DNA of 59,857 nt from Alicyclobacillus mali NBRC 102425 (GCF_001570745.1 NZ_BCSG01000028.1:1-59857), one strand, 5' to 3'. Positions 35,397 to 44,399 are shown, numbered from the stretch's first letter. Notes: generated by a model from the sequence alone, not told the origin. Translations and numbers: made by a program.

Positions 35397-35744
35397 ATGC
35401 ATATCATTGGTCACATTGTCCGCTTCATCGTCTCTGCACTGGTCCTGTTGCTCGTCAGCCATATCGTCCACGGCTTTTACATCTACGGATTCTGGCGCGC
35501 CATCATTGCCGCGATTGTCATCACGCTGTTGGGACTGGCCATGGAAGCTCTGTTCGGGCGGAGGATTTCGCCGTACGGGCGCGGCATCATCGGCTTCATC
35601 AGCGGCGCCATCGTCATCTATGTCGCACAAATCTTTGTGCACGGCATGCACGTGAGCATCATCGGCGCCCTGCTGGCGTCGCTGGTCATTGGCATCATCG
35701 ACCTGTTTGTGCCGACGAGCTTCCGCCGGCCGAGAAACGAGTAA
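35397..35744 (+). CDS. Small membrane protein, phage-holin-4/YvlD-like
   Basis: The 115-residue protein has four hydrophobic helices (FIVSALVLLLVSHIVHGFYI, AIIAAIVITLLGLAMEAL, GIIGFISGAIVIYVAQIF and IIGALLASLVIGIIDLF). The pattern resembles the Phage_holin_4_2 (YvlD) family, although no lysis role is implied. ATG codons occur at 35391 and 35397; GGGGGG abuts the first and is 6 nt from the second, which is preferred. A terminator follows. Confidence 0.75.
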   Translation: MHIIGHIVRFIVSALVLLLVSHIVHGFYIYGFWRAIIAAIVITLLGLAMEALFGRRISPYGRGIIGFISGAIVIYVAQIFVHGMHVSIIGALLASLVIGIIDLFVPTSFRRPRNE

Positions 35745-35763
35745 GGCTGGAATGGACGACAGA

Positions 35764-35806
35764 GGCTGGCCCGCCCGCCGTGGCGGGACCGGCCCTTTTT
35801 GTTTTC
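35764..35806 (+). terminator. Rho-independent terminator after the YvlD-like gene
   Basis: GGCTGGCCCGCC pairs with GGCGGGACCGGCC with small interruptions, followed by TTTTTGTTTT. Confidence 0.88.
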
Positions 35807-35895
35807 CACGCTTTCAAACGCCTAAGCTCGCCGTGCATTTCACCTTCGTTTATGGCACAATGATCGCGATATGTCCACGGAAAGGACGGACGGAC

Positions 35896-36084
35896 GTGCA
35901 TCACGTGCTCGAAGCCATCTTCATTCTGTTCGTCGGCGTCGCCTTCACGTATCTCATGAAGATACGCCCAGGCGCGCAACCGATGTCGCGGGCGAAGATG
36001 ATCGCCTATTTTGTGCTTGGCGTCGTGATCGGCGTCATTTTTATCACCACCGACCACATCTACGCGCCCACCACGGGGCTGTGA
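35896..36084 (+). CDS. 62-residue membrane protein
   Basis: The start GTG follows AAAGGACGG at 6-7 nt; an upstream ATG frame lacks a site. Two predicted helices (LEAIFILFVGVAFTYLM and MIAYFVLGVVIGVIFITT) are joined by a basic loop. A possible extended -10 (TATGGCACAAT) lies 35 nt before. No family is recognised. It is 47 nt upstream of map and may be co-transcribed with it. Confidence 0.65.
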   Translation: MHHVLEAIFILFVGVAFTYLMKIRPGAQPMSRAKMIAYFVLGVVIGVIFITTDHIYAPTTGL

Positions 36085-36131
36085 GCCACTAGCCCCGCGC
36101 GGGCGCGACAGCGAACGGAGCGATACATACG

Positions 36132-36896
36132 ATGCAAGGTTTGATCACGCTGAAGAGCCGGCACGAACAAAACTTGATGCGCGAAGCGGGAAAGGTGGTC
36201 GCAGGTTGCCACGAGGCGCTGCGCAGCTTCATCCGGCCCGGCATTCGGACCATTGACATTGACCAGTTCGTCGAGGACTTCATTCGCCGGCACCGCATGG
36301 AGCCTGCACAGAAGGGCTATCGAGGGTATCCGTATGCCTCCTGCACGTCGGTCAACGACGTCATCTGCCACGGCTTCCCTGGCGAGTACGTCCTGCAGGA
36401 CGGCGACATTGTGACAGTGGACATGGTCGCCGTTCACAAGGGACTTCACGCCGACTCGGCCTGGAGCTACGCCGTCGGCGAGATCAGCGAGACCGCGCGC
36501 CGGTTGCTCGATGTGACGCGCCGCGCGCTGTACGTCGGCATTGAACAGGCGGTTCCCGGCAACCACATTTCCGATATCGGTCACGCCATTCAGACCTATG
36601 TCGAGGCGCAGGGGTTCTCCGTCGTGCGGGATTACATCGGGCACGGCATTGGCCGCCAGATGCACGAGAGCCCCGAGGTTCTCCACTTCGGCCCTCCTCA
36701 CCGCGGGCCGAAGATCAGAAAGGCCATGGCGTTCACCGTGGAGCCCATGGTCAACGTCGGTACGTACGAGACCAAGCTCGATCCCGACGGCTGGACGGCG
36801 CGCACGGCCGATGGCAGCCTGAGCGCGCAGTACGAGCACACGCTCATCATCACGGACGAAGGCCCCGAGATCATCACCAAACAGGACGGCGAATGA
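36132..36896 (+). CDS. map: Type I methionine aminopeptidase
   Basis: The 254-residue enzyme shows CTSVNDVICHGFPG and all five metal ligands: Asp in VTVDMVAVH, Asp in LHADSAW, His in DYIGHGIG, Glu in FTVEPMVN and Glu in AQYEHTLII. It removes the initiator methionine. It is a stand-alone map rather than the one usually found in ribosomal protein operons with secY and infA; many Bacilli have two. A bidirectional hairpin separates it from the convergent Toprim gene. Confidence 0.96.
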   Translation: MQGLITLKSRHEQNLMREAGKVVAGCHEALRSFIRPGIRTIDIDQFVEDFIRRHRMEPAQKGYRGYPYASCTSVNDVICHGFPGEYVLQDGDIVTVDMVAVHKGLHADSAWSYAVGEISETARRLLDVTRRALYVGIEQAVPGNHISDIGHAIQTYVEAQGFSVVRDYIGHGIGRQMHESPEVLHFGPPHRGPKIRKAMAFTVEPMVNVGTYETKLDPDGWTARTADGSLSAQYEHTLIITDEGPEIITKQDGE

Positions 36897-36905
36897 AAGC
36901 GAAAA

Positions 36906-36939
36906 GGCCGCCCAGCGCGCAGTGTGCGCGTGAGCGGCC
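36906..36939. terminator. Convergent terminator hairpin
   Basis: GGCCGC (36906-36911) pairs with GCGGCC (36934-36939), with GCGC-rich pairing inside. AAAA precedes and GTTTT follows, so it can serve both map and the Toprim gene. Confidence 0.75.
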
Positions 36940-36945
36940 AACGTT

Positions 36946-37344
36946 TTACCCGTGAACGGTCTTCGGCACCCGCTCTCGTCGGGGCGGTCGGACCTGCAAC
37001 CACTGCTCGTCAATCTCAAAGTGAGCGTCCGCGAGAATCTTCGCCAGGTGTTCAAGCGGCGTGCGGGCAACCTCGCGATACGACTTGCGCGTGTAGAGGT
37101 CGATGGCGTTCGGCAGTTCTCGCTTCAACTGCTTGCGCAACCGATTCCCGGCCGCATCCGCGTCCACCAGAATATACACCTCGTCGTGCTGCAACGGGAC
37201 GATGTCGTTTTCCACCTGTTCGTAACTCAGCGTGCCCTGCGTGCACACCACATCCACCTCTTCGCGCAGCACCTTCAAAATCCTCGACTTGTCCGTCTTG
37301 CCTTCGACGATGATGACTTTTCGCGAAGTCGCGTGCGTCCGCAT
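36946..37344 (-). CDS. Toprim-domain protein (YusF-like)
   Basis: The 132-residue protein is a single Toprim domain: RKVIIVEGKTDKSRILKVL carries the catalytic Glu and YILVDADAAGNRLRKQLKRE the D-x-D pair. It is smaller than ribonuclease M5 and lacks its C-terminal part; B. subtilis YusF seems closest. A nuclease or nucleotidyl-transfer reaction on RNA or DNA is expected from the family, not shown. GGAAGGAAG precedes the ATG. Confidence 0.8.
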   Translation of the reverse strand: MRTHATSRKVIIVEGKTDKSRILKVLREEVDVVCTQGTLSYEQVENDIVPLQHDEVYILVDADAAGNRLRKQLKRELPNAIDLYTRKSYREVARTPLEHLAKILADAHFEIDEQWLQVRPPRRERVPKTVHG

Positions 37345-37582
37345 GTCGCTCAACTTCCTTCCGTCATCGCGCGCGGCCCGTGCCGCGCCGCGAAGGTGAC
37401 TTCGTCGGCTCACGTTCATCATAGCACGAGTCGCGCCCCACCGGCAGAGGTCGTCCCTGGCAGCTGCGGCGCCACGGCGCGCCGGATGGAACATGCGTGC
37501 CAAGATGCCATCTCGCCCCCTTTTTCGCAGTGTATGCAGGGCTCACTCGTCCCCATACGGACGGGACTCCGCCCGGTATGTA

Positions 37583-37612
37583 GAAAAAGGCCGCCTCCGC
37601 GATGGGGGCGGC
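37583..37612 (-). terminator. Terminator of the YjcZ-like gene
   Basis: On the minus strand GCCGCC and GGCGGC form a stem (37612-37607 with 37595-37590) around an 11-nt loop and are followed by CTTTTTC. It lies 20 nt after the 37633 stop. The rest of the gap 37345-37632 shows nothing further. Confidence 0.8.
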
Positions 37613-37632
37613 GGTGCGGACGCGTCCCGGCC

Positions 37633-37758
37633 TCACGCCACGGGCGTGCAGGTCGTGGTCGTCGAGCACGTGTACGCGGGAACGAGCAGGAAGAACAGCA
37701 CAAAGATAATCAGAAACACCACTGCCCAACGCGTGTAGCCACCAAACACTCCGTACAT
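37633..37758 (-). CDS. 41-residue YjcZ-like small membrane peptide
   Basis: The peptide begins MYGVFGGYTRWAVVFLIIF, has one hydrophobic helix and ends in a Cys/Thr-rich tail (STTTTCTPVA). The aromatic/glycine N-terminus before a single Leu/Ile/Val/Phe helix is the pattern of YjcZ-family sporulation peptides. GGAGGAGGG precedes the ATG and a terminator follows the stop, so it is very likely a real gene. It probably locates to spore or forespore membrane (inference). Confidence 0.75.
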   Translation of the reverse strand: MYGVFGGYTRWAVVFLIIFVLFFLLVPAYTCSTTTTCTPVA

Positions 37759-37884
37759 CTGCGTTCCCTCCTCCGACAGGTTTGTGCCGGCCGGCACATT
37801 GCCATAGAATGCGGGAAGAACGCGATGGTGCGGGCGAATGGCCAGGGCCCATGCCAAGTCCACGCCGAAGGGAGATGGATCCCC

Positions 37885-38214
37885 ATGTTCACCCCGTTGC
37901 CGCTCAAAGGCCCCGAGGCACTCGACACGCTGCCCACCGTGGCCCTCGTCTTCGTCCATACGCCGCTTTGCGGCACATGCCAACTCGCGCGGCGCATGCT
38001 GGAGATCGTCGACGCTGCCCATCCTCACAACCTCCCGCTCTACGATCTCGACGCCAATCTCGCGCCCGAGGCCATGCAGTCGTGGAGGATCGAGAGCGTG
38101 CCGGCGCTTTTGTACGTGAAAAACGGCGAGATCGCCCACGTCCAATACCGGTTTGGCGACGTGGTCGACCTCGCCGACGCGATTCGACGGTTTCTCGCGC
38201 TGGAACAGACTTAA
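37885..38214 (+). CDS. Thioredoxin-like protein
   Basis: The 109-residue protein has a C-x2-C active site in HTPLCGTCQLARRML and the cis-proline region IESVPALLYVKNG, so it is a thioredoxin fold without signal peptide. The CGTC centre differs from the CGPC of housekeeping thioredoxin. GGGAGATGG lies before the ATG. Its stop overlaps the convergent manC-like gene by 4 nt. A specific partner is not evident. Confidence 0.88.
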   Translation: MFTPLPLKGPEALDTLPTVALVFVHTPLCGTCQLARRMLEIVDAAHPHNLPLYDLDANLAPEAMQSWRIESVPALLYVKNGEIAHVQYRFGDVVDLADAIRRFLALEQT

Positions 38215-39587
38215 CGCGACATGCCGGGCAGGACGGCCGCGAGCTCTTCCCAGGTGAGGTATTTGCGCTCGATGTCCTCTTCCACGAGCCCTCGCCCGCG
38301 CTGAACCTCGATGAACTGCATGCCGGCCTCGGTGCGAATGGCGTGCCACACCCCCTGCGGCGCACGCACGATGTCGCCTGCCGCGACCTTCTGCCACCGG
38401 TCATCGACGACGATCTCGCCTTCGCCCTCGATGATGGTCCAAATCTCTTCGCGCCACTTGTGCCGGTGATAGCTGAGGTTGCGGCCGGGCAGGAGCTCGA
38501 CGCACTTGGTCAGGACTTCCGTCTCGTCGTCGAGCAACTGATAGTCAATCACCCGGTAACGCCCCCAGCGGCGCTCCTCGTACATCGGCCGGTTGTCGAG
38601 GGGCGCGACCACATCCTTCAGCCCCGCCGCCATGTCCTTGTCCGCCGCGAGAATGCCGTCCGGCGTGGCCACCACAATGGCTCTCTTCAGGCCAAGCGCC
38701 ACGACCGGCAGCCCCAATTCGTTCACCACGTGCGTGTCCTCGCACTGCGACAGAATCGCACGGCCAACCGCCTCGCTCTCCATCTGCTCGGCGAGGGACG
38801 ACCAGGTGCCGAGATCGGACCACGCGCCCCGATACGGATGCGCCACGATGGAGGAGAGCTTCTCGACCACCTCGTAGTCAAAACTGCGCTTGGGGAACTG
38901 GTCGAAACCGCGGCGCGCCTCCGCGTACACCGATGGAAGGCCGCGATCGCGCAGAATGCGGACGATGGTTCGCGGCTGGAAGCAGAACACGCCGCAGTTC
39001 CACAGCGCCCCTTGGCGAATGAGTTCCTCGGCCACGCCGCGCTCCGGTTTCTCGACGAATCGCTTCACGCGGAAGCAGTCCCCGTCGGCCGGCGCCTCTG
39101 GGACGATGTAGCCGAATTTGCTCGTTGGCTCCGTCGGCCACACGCCCATGAGCGCCATTTCGGCGCCTTCGCGCACGAGAATCGGGCCAAGCTTTTGGAT
39201 TTCCTGGAAGTAGTGATCGTCCACAAAGTGGTCGACGGGGCAGACGACCACAGGCTCGTCGGGATCCATGCCCCGCTCGTCGACCAGGTACAAGGTCGAT
39301 AAAGCGATGGCCGCGAAGGTGTCCCGCCGCGCGGGCTCTTCAATCACGTCGATCTCGCCGATCTGCGCGTGAATGACCTCCACCTGCGGCTTGGACGCGC
39401 ACACAAACACATCGTCCGAGACAAGGCCCGCCTGGCCAATCTGGCGCCAGACGCGCTGAAGCATGGACTCGAGCCCTGCGCCATCGGGACGAGGCAAAAT
39501 GCGCAAAAATTGCTTGGAACGAACGTCATTTGACATGGGCCACAGGCGCTTGCCAGATCCGCCGCTCAAAAGAATCAGTTTCACCAT
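38211..39587 (-). CDS. manC: Mannose-1-phosphate guanylyltransferase / mannose-6-phosphate isomerase
   Basis: The protein has 458 residues. The N-terminal nucleotidyltransferase has KLILLSGGSGKRLWPMS and FVEKPERGVAEEL. The C-terminal cupin-type isomerase (~350-455) has EERRWGRYRVID, LSYHRHKWREEIWTIIEGEG and IVRAPQGVWHAI. This two-domain type II layout makes GDP-mannose from fructose-6-phosphate with a phosphomannomutase, for glycans or surface polysaccharide. No other sugar-nucleotide genes lie nearby. Confidence 0.93.
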   Translation of the reverse strand: MVKLILLSGGSGKRLWPMSNDVRSKQFLRILPRPDGAGLESMLQRVWRQIGQAGLVSDDVFVCASKPQVEVIHAQIGEIDVIEEPARRDTFAAIALSTLYLVDERGMDPDEPVVVCPVDHFVDDHYFQEIQKLGPILVREGAEMALMGVWPTEPTSKFGYIVPEAPADGDCFRVKRFVEKPERGVAEELIRQGALWNCGVFCFQPRTIVRILRDRGLPSVYAEARRGFDQFPKRSFDYEVVEKLSSIVAHPYRGAWSDLGTWSSLAEQMESEAVGRAILSQCEDTHVVNELGLPVVALGLKRAIVVATPDGILAADKDMAAGLKDVVAPLDNRPMYEERRWGRYRVIDYQLLDDETEVLTKCVELLPGRNLSYHRHKWREEIWTIIEGEGEIVVDDRWQKVAAGDIVRAPQGVWHAIRTEAGMQFIEVQRGRGLVEEDIERKYLTWEELAAVLPGMSR

Positions 39588-39709
39588 GCACCACTCCTTT
39601 CCGTGGAGATGTGGCCGTGGCGGCGTGGCGGATGGATAGGCCCTCCATCACTCACAGTTCCCACTATAAATCATCTGCGCGCATTTCGTCCATGGGTCCG
39701 AGGCTGATG

Positions 39710-39752
39710 AAAACGGGGCCGCCCCCAGACACATGGCTGGAAGCAGCCCCCG
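39710..39752 (-). terminator. Putative terminator of the class A PBP gene
   Basis: On the minus strand CGGGG pairs with CCCCG, with CCAG/CTGG inside, followed by TTTTC. It lies 5 nt after the PBP stop. Confidence 0.5.
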
Positions 39753-39757
39753 ATTGA

Positions 39758-42376
39758 TCACGGTGTATTCGCGATGTTGGCCTGGGCGCCGTTGCCGCCC
39801 GAACCGTTGTTATTTCCATTTCCGTTGCCAGTGCCGCCCTTGCCGGACGAAACAACCTGCGACCTGGGATTCGGATTGGCGGCCTCGGGAGGCGTCGACG
39901 TCACCGTCGTGTTGGCCGGTGTCGTGTTCGCCGTGTTTCCGGGCTCGCTGCCGGGCCCGCTACCAGCGCCCGTGGTGGTGTTGCCGGTCGTCGCGTTTCC
40001 CAAACTCTGGTTCCCGAGACCGCCCGTCCCGTTTCCCGGGAGCGTGTTGTTCAGGCCGTTTCCAGGCGATGCGCTGTTTGTCTGGTTGTTGACGCTCGGC
40101 GGAGCCTGACCGGTAGTCACCGTCACCGATACCGGCTTGCCCACAGCCTGGCCCGTCGCCTGACTCGTGGCCTGAACGGTGTAGATGTACGTCTCATTCG
40201 GCTGCACGGAAGTGTCCGTGATGGTCTGCGCCGTCGTCTGGCCAACCGGCACCGTTTCGTCCGCGCCATTGGTGGACACGCGCGTCACCACGTAGGTCAC
40301 CGGCTCCGAAAAGCTACCCGACCAAGACAGCGTCACCGTGTTGGCGTTCGGATTGTACGTCGCGGACAGGTTGGCGATGGCGTTCGTCGGATTCTGGTTG
40401 TTCTGCCCGCCGTTCATCTGATTCACGTAATCGACACCTTGCGCGGTCCCCGTGATGTAGGGATACGGGCCCACGGAGAACTGCTGCGGCGCCTCGTTCG
40501 CCAGCGCCAGCGCGATGATGTCGTGGAAAATCTGCGCCGCGTTCGCGGACGGATCGACCGGCGACATTGTCATGTGGTATTCCGGCGTCGACACGTCGTA
40601 GCCGATGTGAATGCTGCCGACGAGGTTCGGCGTGTAGCCGTCGAACCAGCCGTCGCGCACCCAGTTCGGGTGATTGCTCACCAGGCCGGCGCTGTACTGC
40701 ACCGTTCCCGTCTTGCCCGCGACGCCCCATCCCGGAAGCTTGGCGTTCTGGCCCGTGCCGTAATCCACGACGTCCTGCATGAGGCGCGTCATGTCGAGTG
40801 CCACCTGCGGCGTCATCACCTGCGTCTGCTGTGGCCCTTCGTGATAGATGATCCCGCCCTGGCTGTTCACGATCTTCGTGACCAGATACGGCTGAGATCG
40901 GATGCCGTTGTTGTCAAACGGCGTGTAGGCCGCCACCATTTCCATCGGCGTCACGCCGTTCTCCAACCCGCCGATGGCAATTCCCAGATGTTCGTAGTCC
41001 TTCGGGGTGAGCGGAATGCCGTCGGCCTTGGCAAAATTCGCCCCGGTGTCAATCCCGATCTGCGACAGCAGCCACACCGACGCCACATTCTGCGACCACT
41101 CCAGGCCGTACTGAAGAGTGACCTTGGGCGGCGCGTTCGGATCCCAGTTCTGCGGGATGTAACCGCCGCCGAAATCCTGCGGCGTGTTGTCCAGGATGGA
41201 CGTGTACGTCCATTTACCCGTGGCCAGGGCCGGCGCATAGTCCATGATGGGCTTGATGGACGATCCCGGCGAGCTCGCCTGATAGACGCGATCGAGCCCG
41301 AGCGGGACGTACCCCTGCCGTCGCGATCCGGCCGCGCCCAGAATGGCCCCCGTCTTCGGATCCACGAAGATGGCCGCGCCTTCCACGACGGTCCCCGTCG
41401 TCGGCCCCGGGAAGTCCGAGTCGTACTTGCCGCTCCAGAACACCTCCTCGATGGCGTTCTGCACGTTCGGAGCGATGGTCGTGTAGATCTTCAAGCCGCC
41501 CTGCATGACTTCCTGCGGCGGGATGCCGTGCCGATTCAGATAGTCGAGCAGGAAATTCGTGAACAGAGGCTGGGTGTTCCACCCATCCCCCGGGAATGAG
41601 TGAAATGATACCCCAAGCGGCTGCTTCTCGGCGGCGTCAGCCTGCGCCTGCGTGATATAACCGTAGTGAACCATGTTCTGCAGCACCTGATTGCGCCGCT
41701 CGAGCGCCGCCTGCGGATGCACGAGCGGATCGTACGCCGAGGGCGCCTGCGGCAGACCCGCCAAGAGCGCCGCGTCCGCCAGCGTCAGCTTGTCCGGCTC
41801 CGTCTTGATATCGATGCCGAAATACCGCAGAGCCCCCTGCTCGATCCCGACCGCACTCTCACCCATGGGAATGCGGTTCAGGTACATCGCGAGGATCTCT
41901 TGCTTCGTGAAGTTGCGCTCGATCTGCAGGCCCAGGATGATCTGCTTGAACTTGCGCCCAAACGTCTTCTGGTCCGTCAGGTAGACCATCTTCGCCAGCT
42001 GTTCGGGGATGGTACTCGCGCCCTGGGCAAGGCTGCCCGAGGAGACATCCACGAAAAGTGCGCGAAAGATGGACTTGATGTCGATGCCTGTTTGATTGGT
42101 CCAGAAGGTGTGATCTTCTGTCGCGACAATCGCATCTTGTATGTTTTTCGGAATCTGGCTATACGTCAAATCCGTGTTCGGCGAGCCGAGCGTCAGGAGC
42201 TTCGTCCCGTCGGCGGCGTACACGACCGTCGGCTGATGCGATTCTTCCAATACACTCGCGTTGAAAGGCGTCATCCGTACCGCGAGGTAAAAACCGACCG
42301 CAATCACCACGACCAGCGCGACGACCGTCCCCAGGGCGATGGCAATCCATCGTCGGACCAAACGGCCCACCTCCAT
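39758..42376 (-). CDS. Class A penicillin-binding protein with FN3 domain and low-complexity tail
   Basis: The protein has 872 residues. One N-terminal membrane helix precedes a GT51 glycosyltransferase (VATEDHTFWTNQTGID, QGASTIPEQLAKMVYL). The transpeptidase has SSPGSSIKPIMDYAP (SxxK), EWSQNVASVW (SxN) and VAGKTGTVQYS (KTG). A fibronectin-III domain (~650-745) and ~120 residues rich in Asn, Gly and Thr end the protein. It polymerises and crosslinks peptidoglycan. The ATG lacks a ribosome binding site; a TTG at 42361 is 6 nt after GGAGGTGGG and may be the true start. The D,D-carboxypeptidase gene lies 13 nt upstream. Confidence 0.93.
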   Translation of the reverse strand: MEVGRLVRRWIAIALGTVVALVVVIAVGFYLAVRMTPFNASVLEESHQPTVVYAADGTKLLTLGSPNTDLTYSQIPKNIQDAIVATEDHTFWTNQTGIDIKSIFRALFVDVSSGSLAQGASTIPEQLAKMVYLTDQKTFGRKFKQIILGLQIERNFTKQEILAMYLNRIPMGESAVGIEQGALRYFGIDIKTEPDKLTLADAALLAGLPQAPSAYDPLVHPQAALERRNQVLQNMVHYGYITQAQADAAEKQPLGVSFHSFPGDGWNTQPLFTNFLLDYLNRHGIPPQEVMQGGLKIYTTIAPNVQNAIEEVFWSGKYDSDFPGPTTGTVVEGAAIFVDPKTGAILGAAGSRRQGYVPLGLDRVYQASSPGSSIKPIMDYAPALATGKWTYTSILDNTPQDFGGGYIPQNWDPNAPPKVTLQYGLEWSQNVASVWLLSQIGIDTGANFAKADGIPLTPKDYEHLGIAIGGLENGVTPMEMVAAYTPFDNNGIRSQPYLVTKIVNSQGGIIYHEGPQQTQVMTPQVALDMTRLMQDVVDYGTGQNAKLPGWGVAGKTGTVQYSAGLVSNHPNWVRDGWFDGYTPNLVGSIHIGYDVSTPEYHMTMSPVDPSANAAQIFHDIIALALANEAPQQFSVGPYPYITGTAQGVDYVNQMNGGQNNQNPTNAIANLSATYNPNANTVTLSWSGSFSEPVTYVVTRVSTNGADETVPVGQTTAQTITDTSVQPNETYIYTVQATSQATGQAVGKPVSVTVTTGQAPPSVNNQTNSASPGNGLNNTLPGNGTGGLGNQSLGNATTGNTTTGAGSGPGSEPGNTANTTPANTTVTSTPPEAANPNPRSQVVSSGKGGTGNGNGNNNGSGGNGAQANIANTP

Positions 42377-42389
42377 CGATATGGACTTT

Positions 42390-43604
42390 TCAGAGTCGCT
42401 TCATGCGCCAACTGAGCGTTGGTGCCGGAACGGACGATGCGGCCGCCACCGGCACGCGCACCGCCTGTGTTCCCACCTGAATCTGGAGTTGGCCCACCAC
42501 TTGGTTGGCCGCAATCGGCTTCTTCGAATTTATCACATCCGCCCGATACGACTGCTGCACGGGCAGTCCGCCCCATCCAATCACCTGCACAGGCTGCGTG
42601 GACACGAGCGAGACCGGTTTGGCCCAGGGCGCAGACAGCGTCCCCACCGTCTGCCCTGCGGCGACAAGCTGGACGGATCGCAGCGCCTTCTGGGCATCCT
42701 GAGACATGACGACAGCCGCGTTCAGTGCCTCTGCGAGAGGCTGCGCGCCCTTTTGCCCGAGCACTGCACCAATGATGAGCACCTCGCGGCTGCCGACGAC
42801 CTTGCGCGCCGCGAATACGAAGCAGCCCCCCGCTTCGAGCGTCGATCCCGTCTTGCCTCCGATAATGGTCCCATGCCCCACCACGGAGTCGACGTTGTAC
42901 ACGAGCCCCGCGACTGGAAGCTCTGCCTGCGCTTCACCCACGATGTGGCGGAAAACCGGGTTTTCCATCGCCAGCGCAAACAACTTCATTTGATCCACCG
43001 CGTCGCTCTGGCTCGCGGGCGAATACCCCGTGGGATCCGCATAGTGCGTCTGGGTCATGCCGAGCTTCTTCGCCGTCGCGTTCATCTCTTGCACGAACGC
43101 CTGCACGGAACCGTCGCACCACTTGGCGAGAAGCGTCCCCATGTTGTTGCCCGACGGCAGAAGCAGCCCTTGAAGCGCCTGATACTCCGTGATTTGCTCT
43201 CCCGCAGCCACCTTGACCACGGATTCTCCGAGCGCCTTGTCCTTCTCGTACACCTTCACATCATCCTGCGTGATGGTGATGGAAGGCCCCTGTTGCCCCA
43301 ACTGCAATGGATGCTTCTGAAGCACCAGGTACGCCGTCATGACCTTGGTCACACTTGCAATAGGCACAGCCACCTGAGGCCCATACGTCCCGAAACTCCC
43401 CACCCCGTCGGCCATGAGGGCGGCCTCGCCCTGAGAAGGCCACTGGATGACGGGCTTCGGACCCTGAATGGCGCGCGGCAGTGGCGCGGCCACATCGGCG
43501 GCCGCCTGCGGGATGGGGCGCACCAACTGGACAATGGGCACGCCGATGACGATGATGGCAATCACGATAGCAATCACAAAACCGCGCAAACTACGCACAA
43601 CCAT
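42390..43604 (-). CDS. Serine-type D-Ala-D-Ala carboxypeptidase (PBP5/DacF-like)
   Basis: The protein has 404 residues. An N-terminal uncleaved or cleaved signal helix (GFVIAIVIAIIVIGVPIV) precedes the S11 peptidase motifs S84-V-T-K (ASVTKVMTAYLVL), S151-G-N (LLPSGNNMGTLL) and K251-T-G (GGKTGSTLEAGG). A C-terminal beta domain follows. It trims the terminal D-Ala of peptidoglycan stem peptides. It lies 13 nt upstream of the class A PBP gene and 27 nt after ccdC, so wall synthesis and trimming are co-transcribed. Confidence 0.93.
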   Translation of the reverse strand: MVVRSLRGFVIAIVIAIIVIGVPIVQLVRPIPQAAADVAAPLPRAIQGPKPVIQWPSQGEAALMADGVGSFGTYGPQVAVPIASVTKVMTAYLVLQKHPLQLGQQGPSITITQDDVKVYEKDKALGESVVKVAAGEQITEYQALQGLLLPSGNNMGTLLAKWCDGSVQAFVQEMNATAKKLGMTQTHYADPTGYSPASQSDAVDQMKLFALAMENPVFRHIVGEAQAELPVAGLVYNVDSVVGHGTIIGGKTGSTLEAGGCFVFAARKVVGSREVLIIGAVLGQKGAQPLAEALNAAVVMSQDAQKALRSVQLVAAGQTVGTLSAPWAKPVSLVSTQPVQVIGWGGLPVQQSYRADVINSKKPIAANQVVGQLQIQVGTQAVRVPVAAASSVPAPTLSWRMKRL

Positions 43605-43631
43605 CCTCCTATGCTGCTCGTCCCACGCCCA

Positions 43632-44147
43632 TCAGGTCGCAGGCTGTTCTGTCTTGGCGCCCGACTTCGACGCCTCCATCTCGCGTTCCAAGCGCTTGTA
43701 CCGAACAAACATCGCGATGCGCCACGGCACAAGCATGCCAAACGCCAGGCAGAAGAAGAGCGATCCCGTCTGGTAAACGTCCACATATCGCTCGACGACG
43801 CTGTGGAGCACAATGCGCACTACCAACAGTCCGAGCAGGATATAAATGAACGCCCTCGACCGCTTGAGATAGACGCCATCTTCTCCTACGTAAAAATGGC
43901 TCGTCGCGATCAGCGGGTAGCTGAAGATGCATCCCACCAGGAACGCGGCGACGGCATACGGAATGGGCTCCCGCGTAAACGGAAACACATACATCAGGAA
44001 TCCCGTGCTCATCGCGAGCGGCGGGATGAGGATTTTACGCGCGTTTGTCGGACGCTTGGACGCCCGCAGCCGCACAAAGATCACCGTGATTGCAAAGACG
44101 ACAGCGACAACGGTTGCAATCAGCGTGGTGACTTCGCTGTGATTCAC
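43632..44147 (-). CDS. ccdC: CcdC-family membrane protein
   Basis: The 171-residue protein has about five membrane helices. KRPTNARKILIPPLAMSTGF, FSYPLIATSHFYVGEDGVYL and LFFCLAFGMLVPWRIAMF match CcdC of B. subtilis, which is encoded with the CcdA/CcdB cytochrome c maturation genes but is not essential for maturation. No ccdA or resA lies in this window, so it is an orphan member. It is probably first in an operon with the carboxypeptidase and PBP genes. Confidence 0.82.
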   Translation of the reverse strand: MNHSEVTTLIATVVAVVFAITVIFVRLRASKRPTNARKILIPPLAMSTGFLMYVFPFTREPIPYAVAAFLVGCIFSYPLIATSHFYVGEDGVYLKRSRAFIYILLGLLVVRIVLHSVVERYVDVYQTGSLFFCLAFGMLVPWRIAMFVRYKRLEREMEASKSGAKTEQPAT

Positions 44148-44316
44148 GCTCTCCCCTCGCCTTCGTGCGAGATCCGACGAGCTGACATGGCGACAATCGC
44201 TTCCCCCATGCGGACTACGTGTGAGTATACCACCATTGACTCAACGCTTTCTTGAACAGCGTTCTACAAAACTGCGAACTTTGCACGCGAACCGCTACAG
44301 GCCGGCGCAAATCGTC

Positions 44317-44345
44317 TGGAAAACTTGACAGCTCCCTGGTAGAAT
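44317..44345 (+). promoter_or_regulatory. Putative promoter of the MMPL gene
   Basis: TGGAAA (44317-44322), 17 bp, then TAGAAT (44340-44345) with an extended TGG just before it. A TTGACA occurs at 44325 but at the wrong distance. The start codon is 55 bp downstream. Confidence 0.5.
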
Positions 44346-44399
44346 TCTTTCGGTCACTAAATCAGTTGTCAAGCCCGTCTTGCGGAAGGAGGCGAGTCC

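Noticed and set aside
37782-39302. 506-codon frame opposite manC
   Set aside because: It is antisense to a well-supported bifunctional enzyme and has no domain of its own.
42339-44255. 638-codon frame opposite the carboxypeptidase and ccdC genes
   Set aside because: It spans two real genes on the other strand, has an Arg/His-rich composition and lacks a ribosome binding site.
44325-44330. Perfect TTGACA as -35 of the MMPL promoter
   Set aside because: The only good -10 (TAGAAT) is 9 bp away, too close; TGGAAA at 17 bp with an extended -10 is the better reading.
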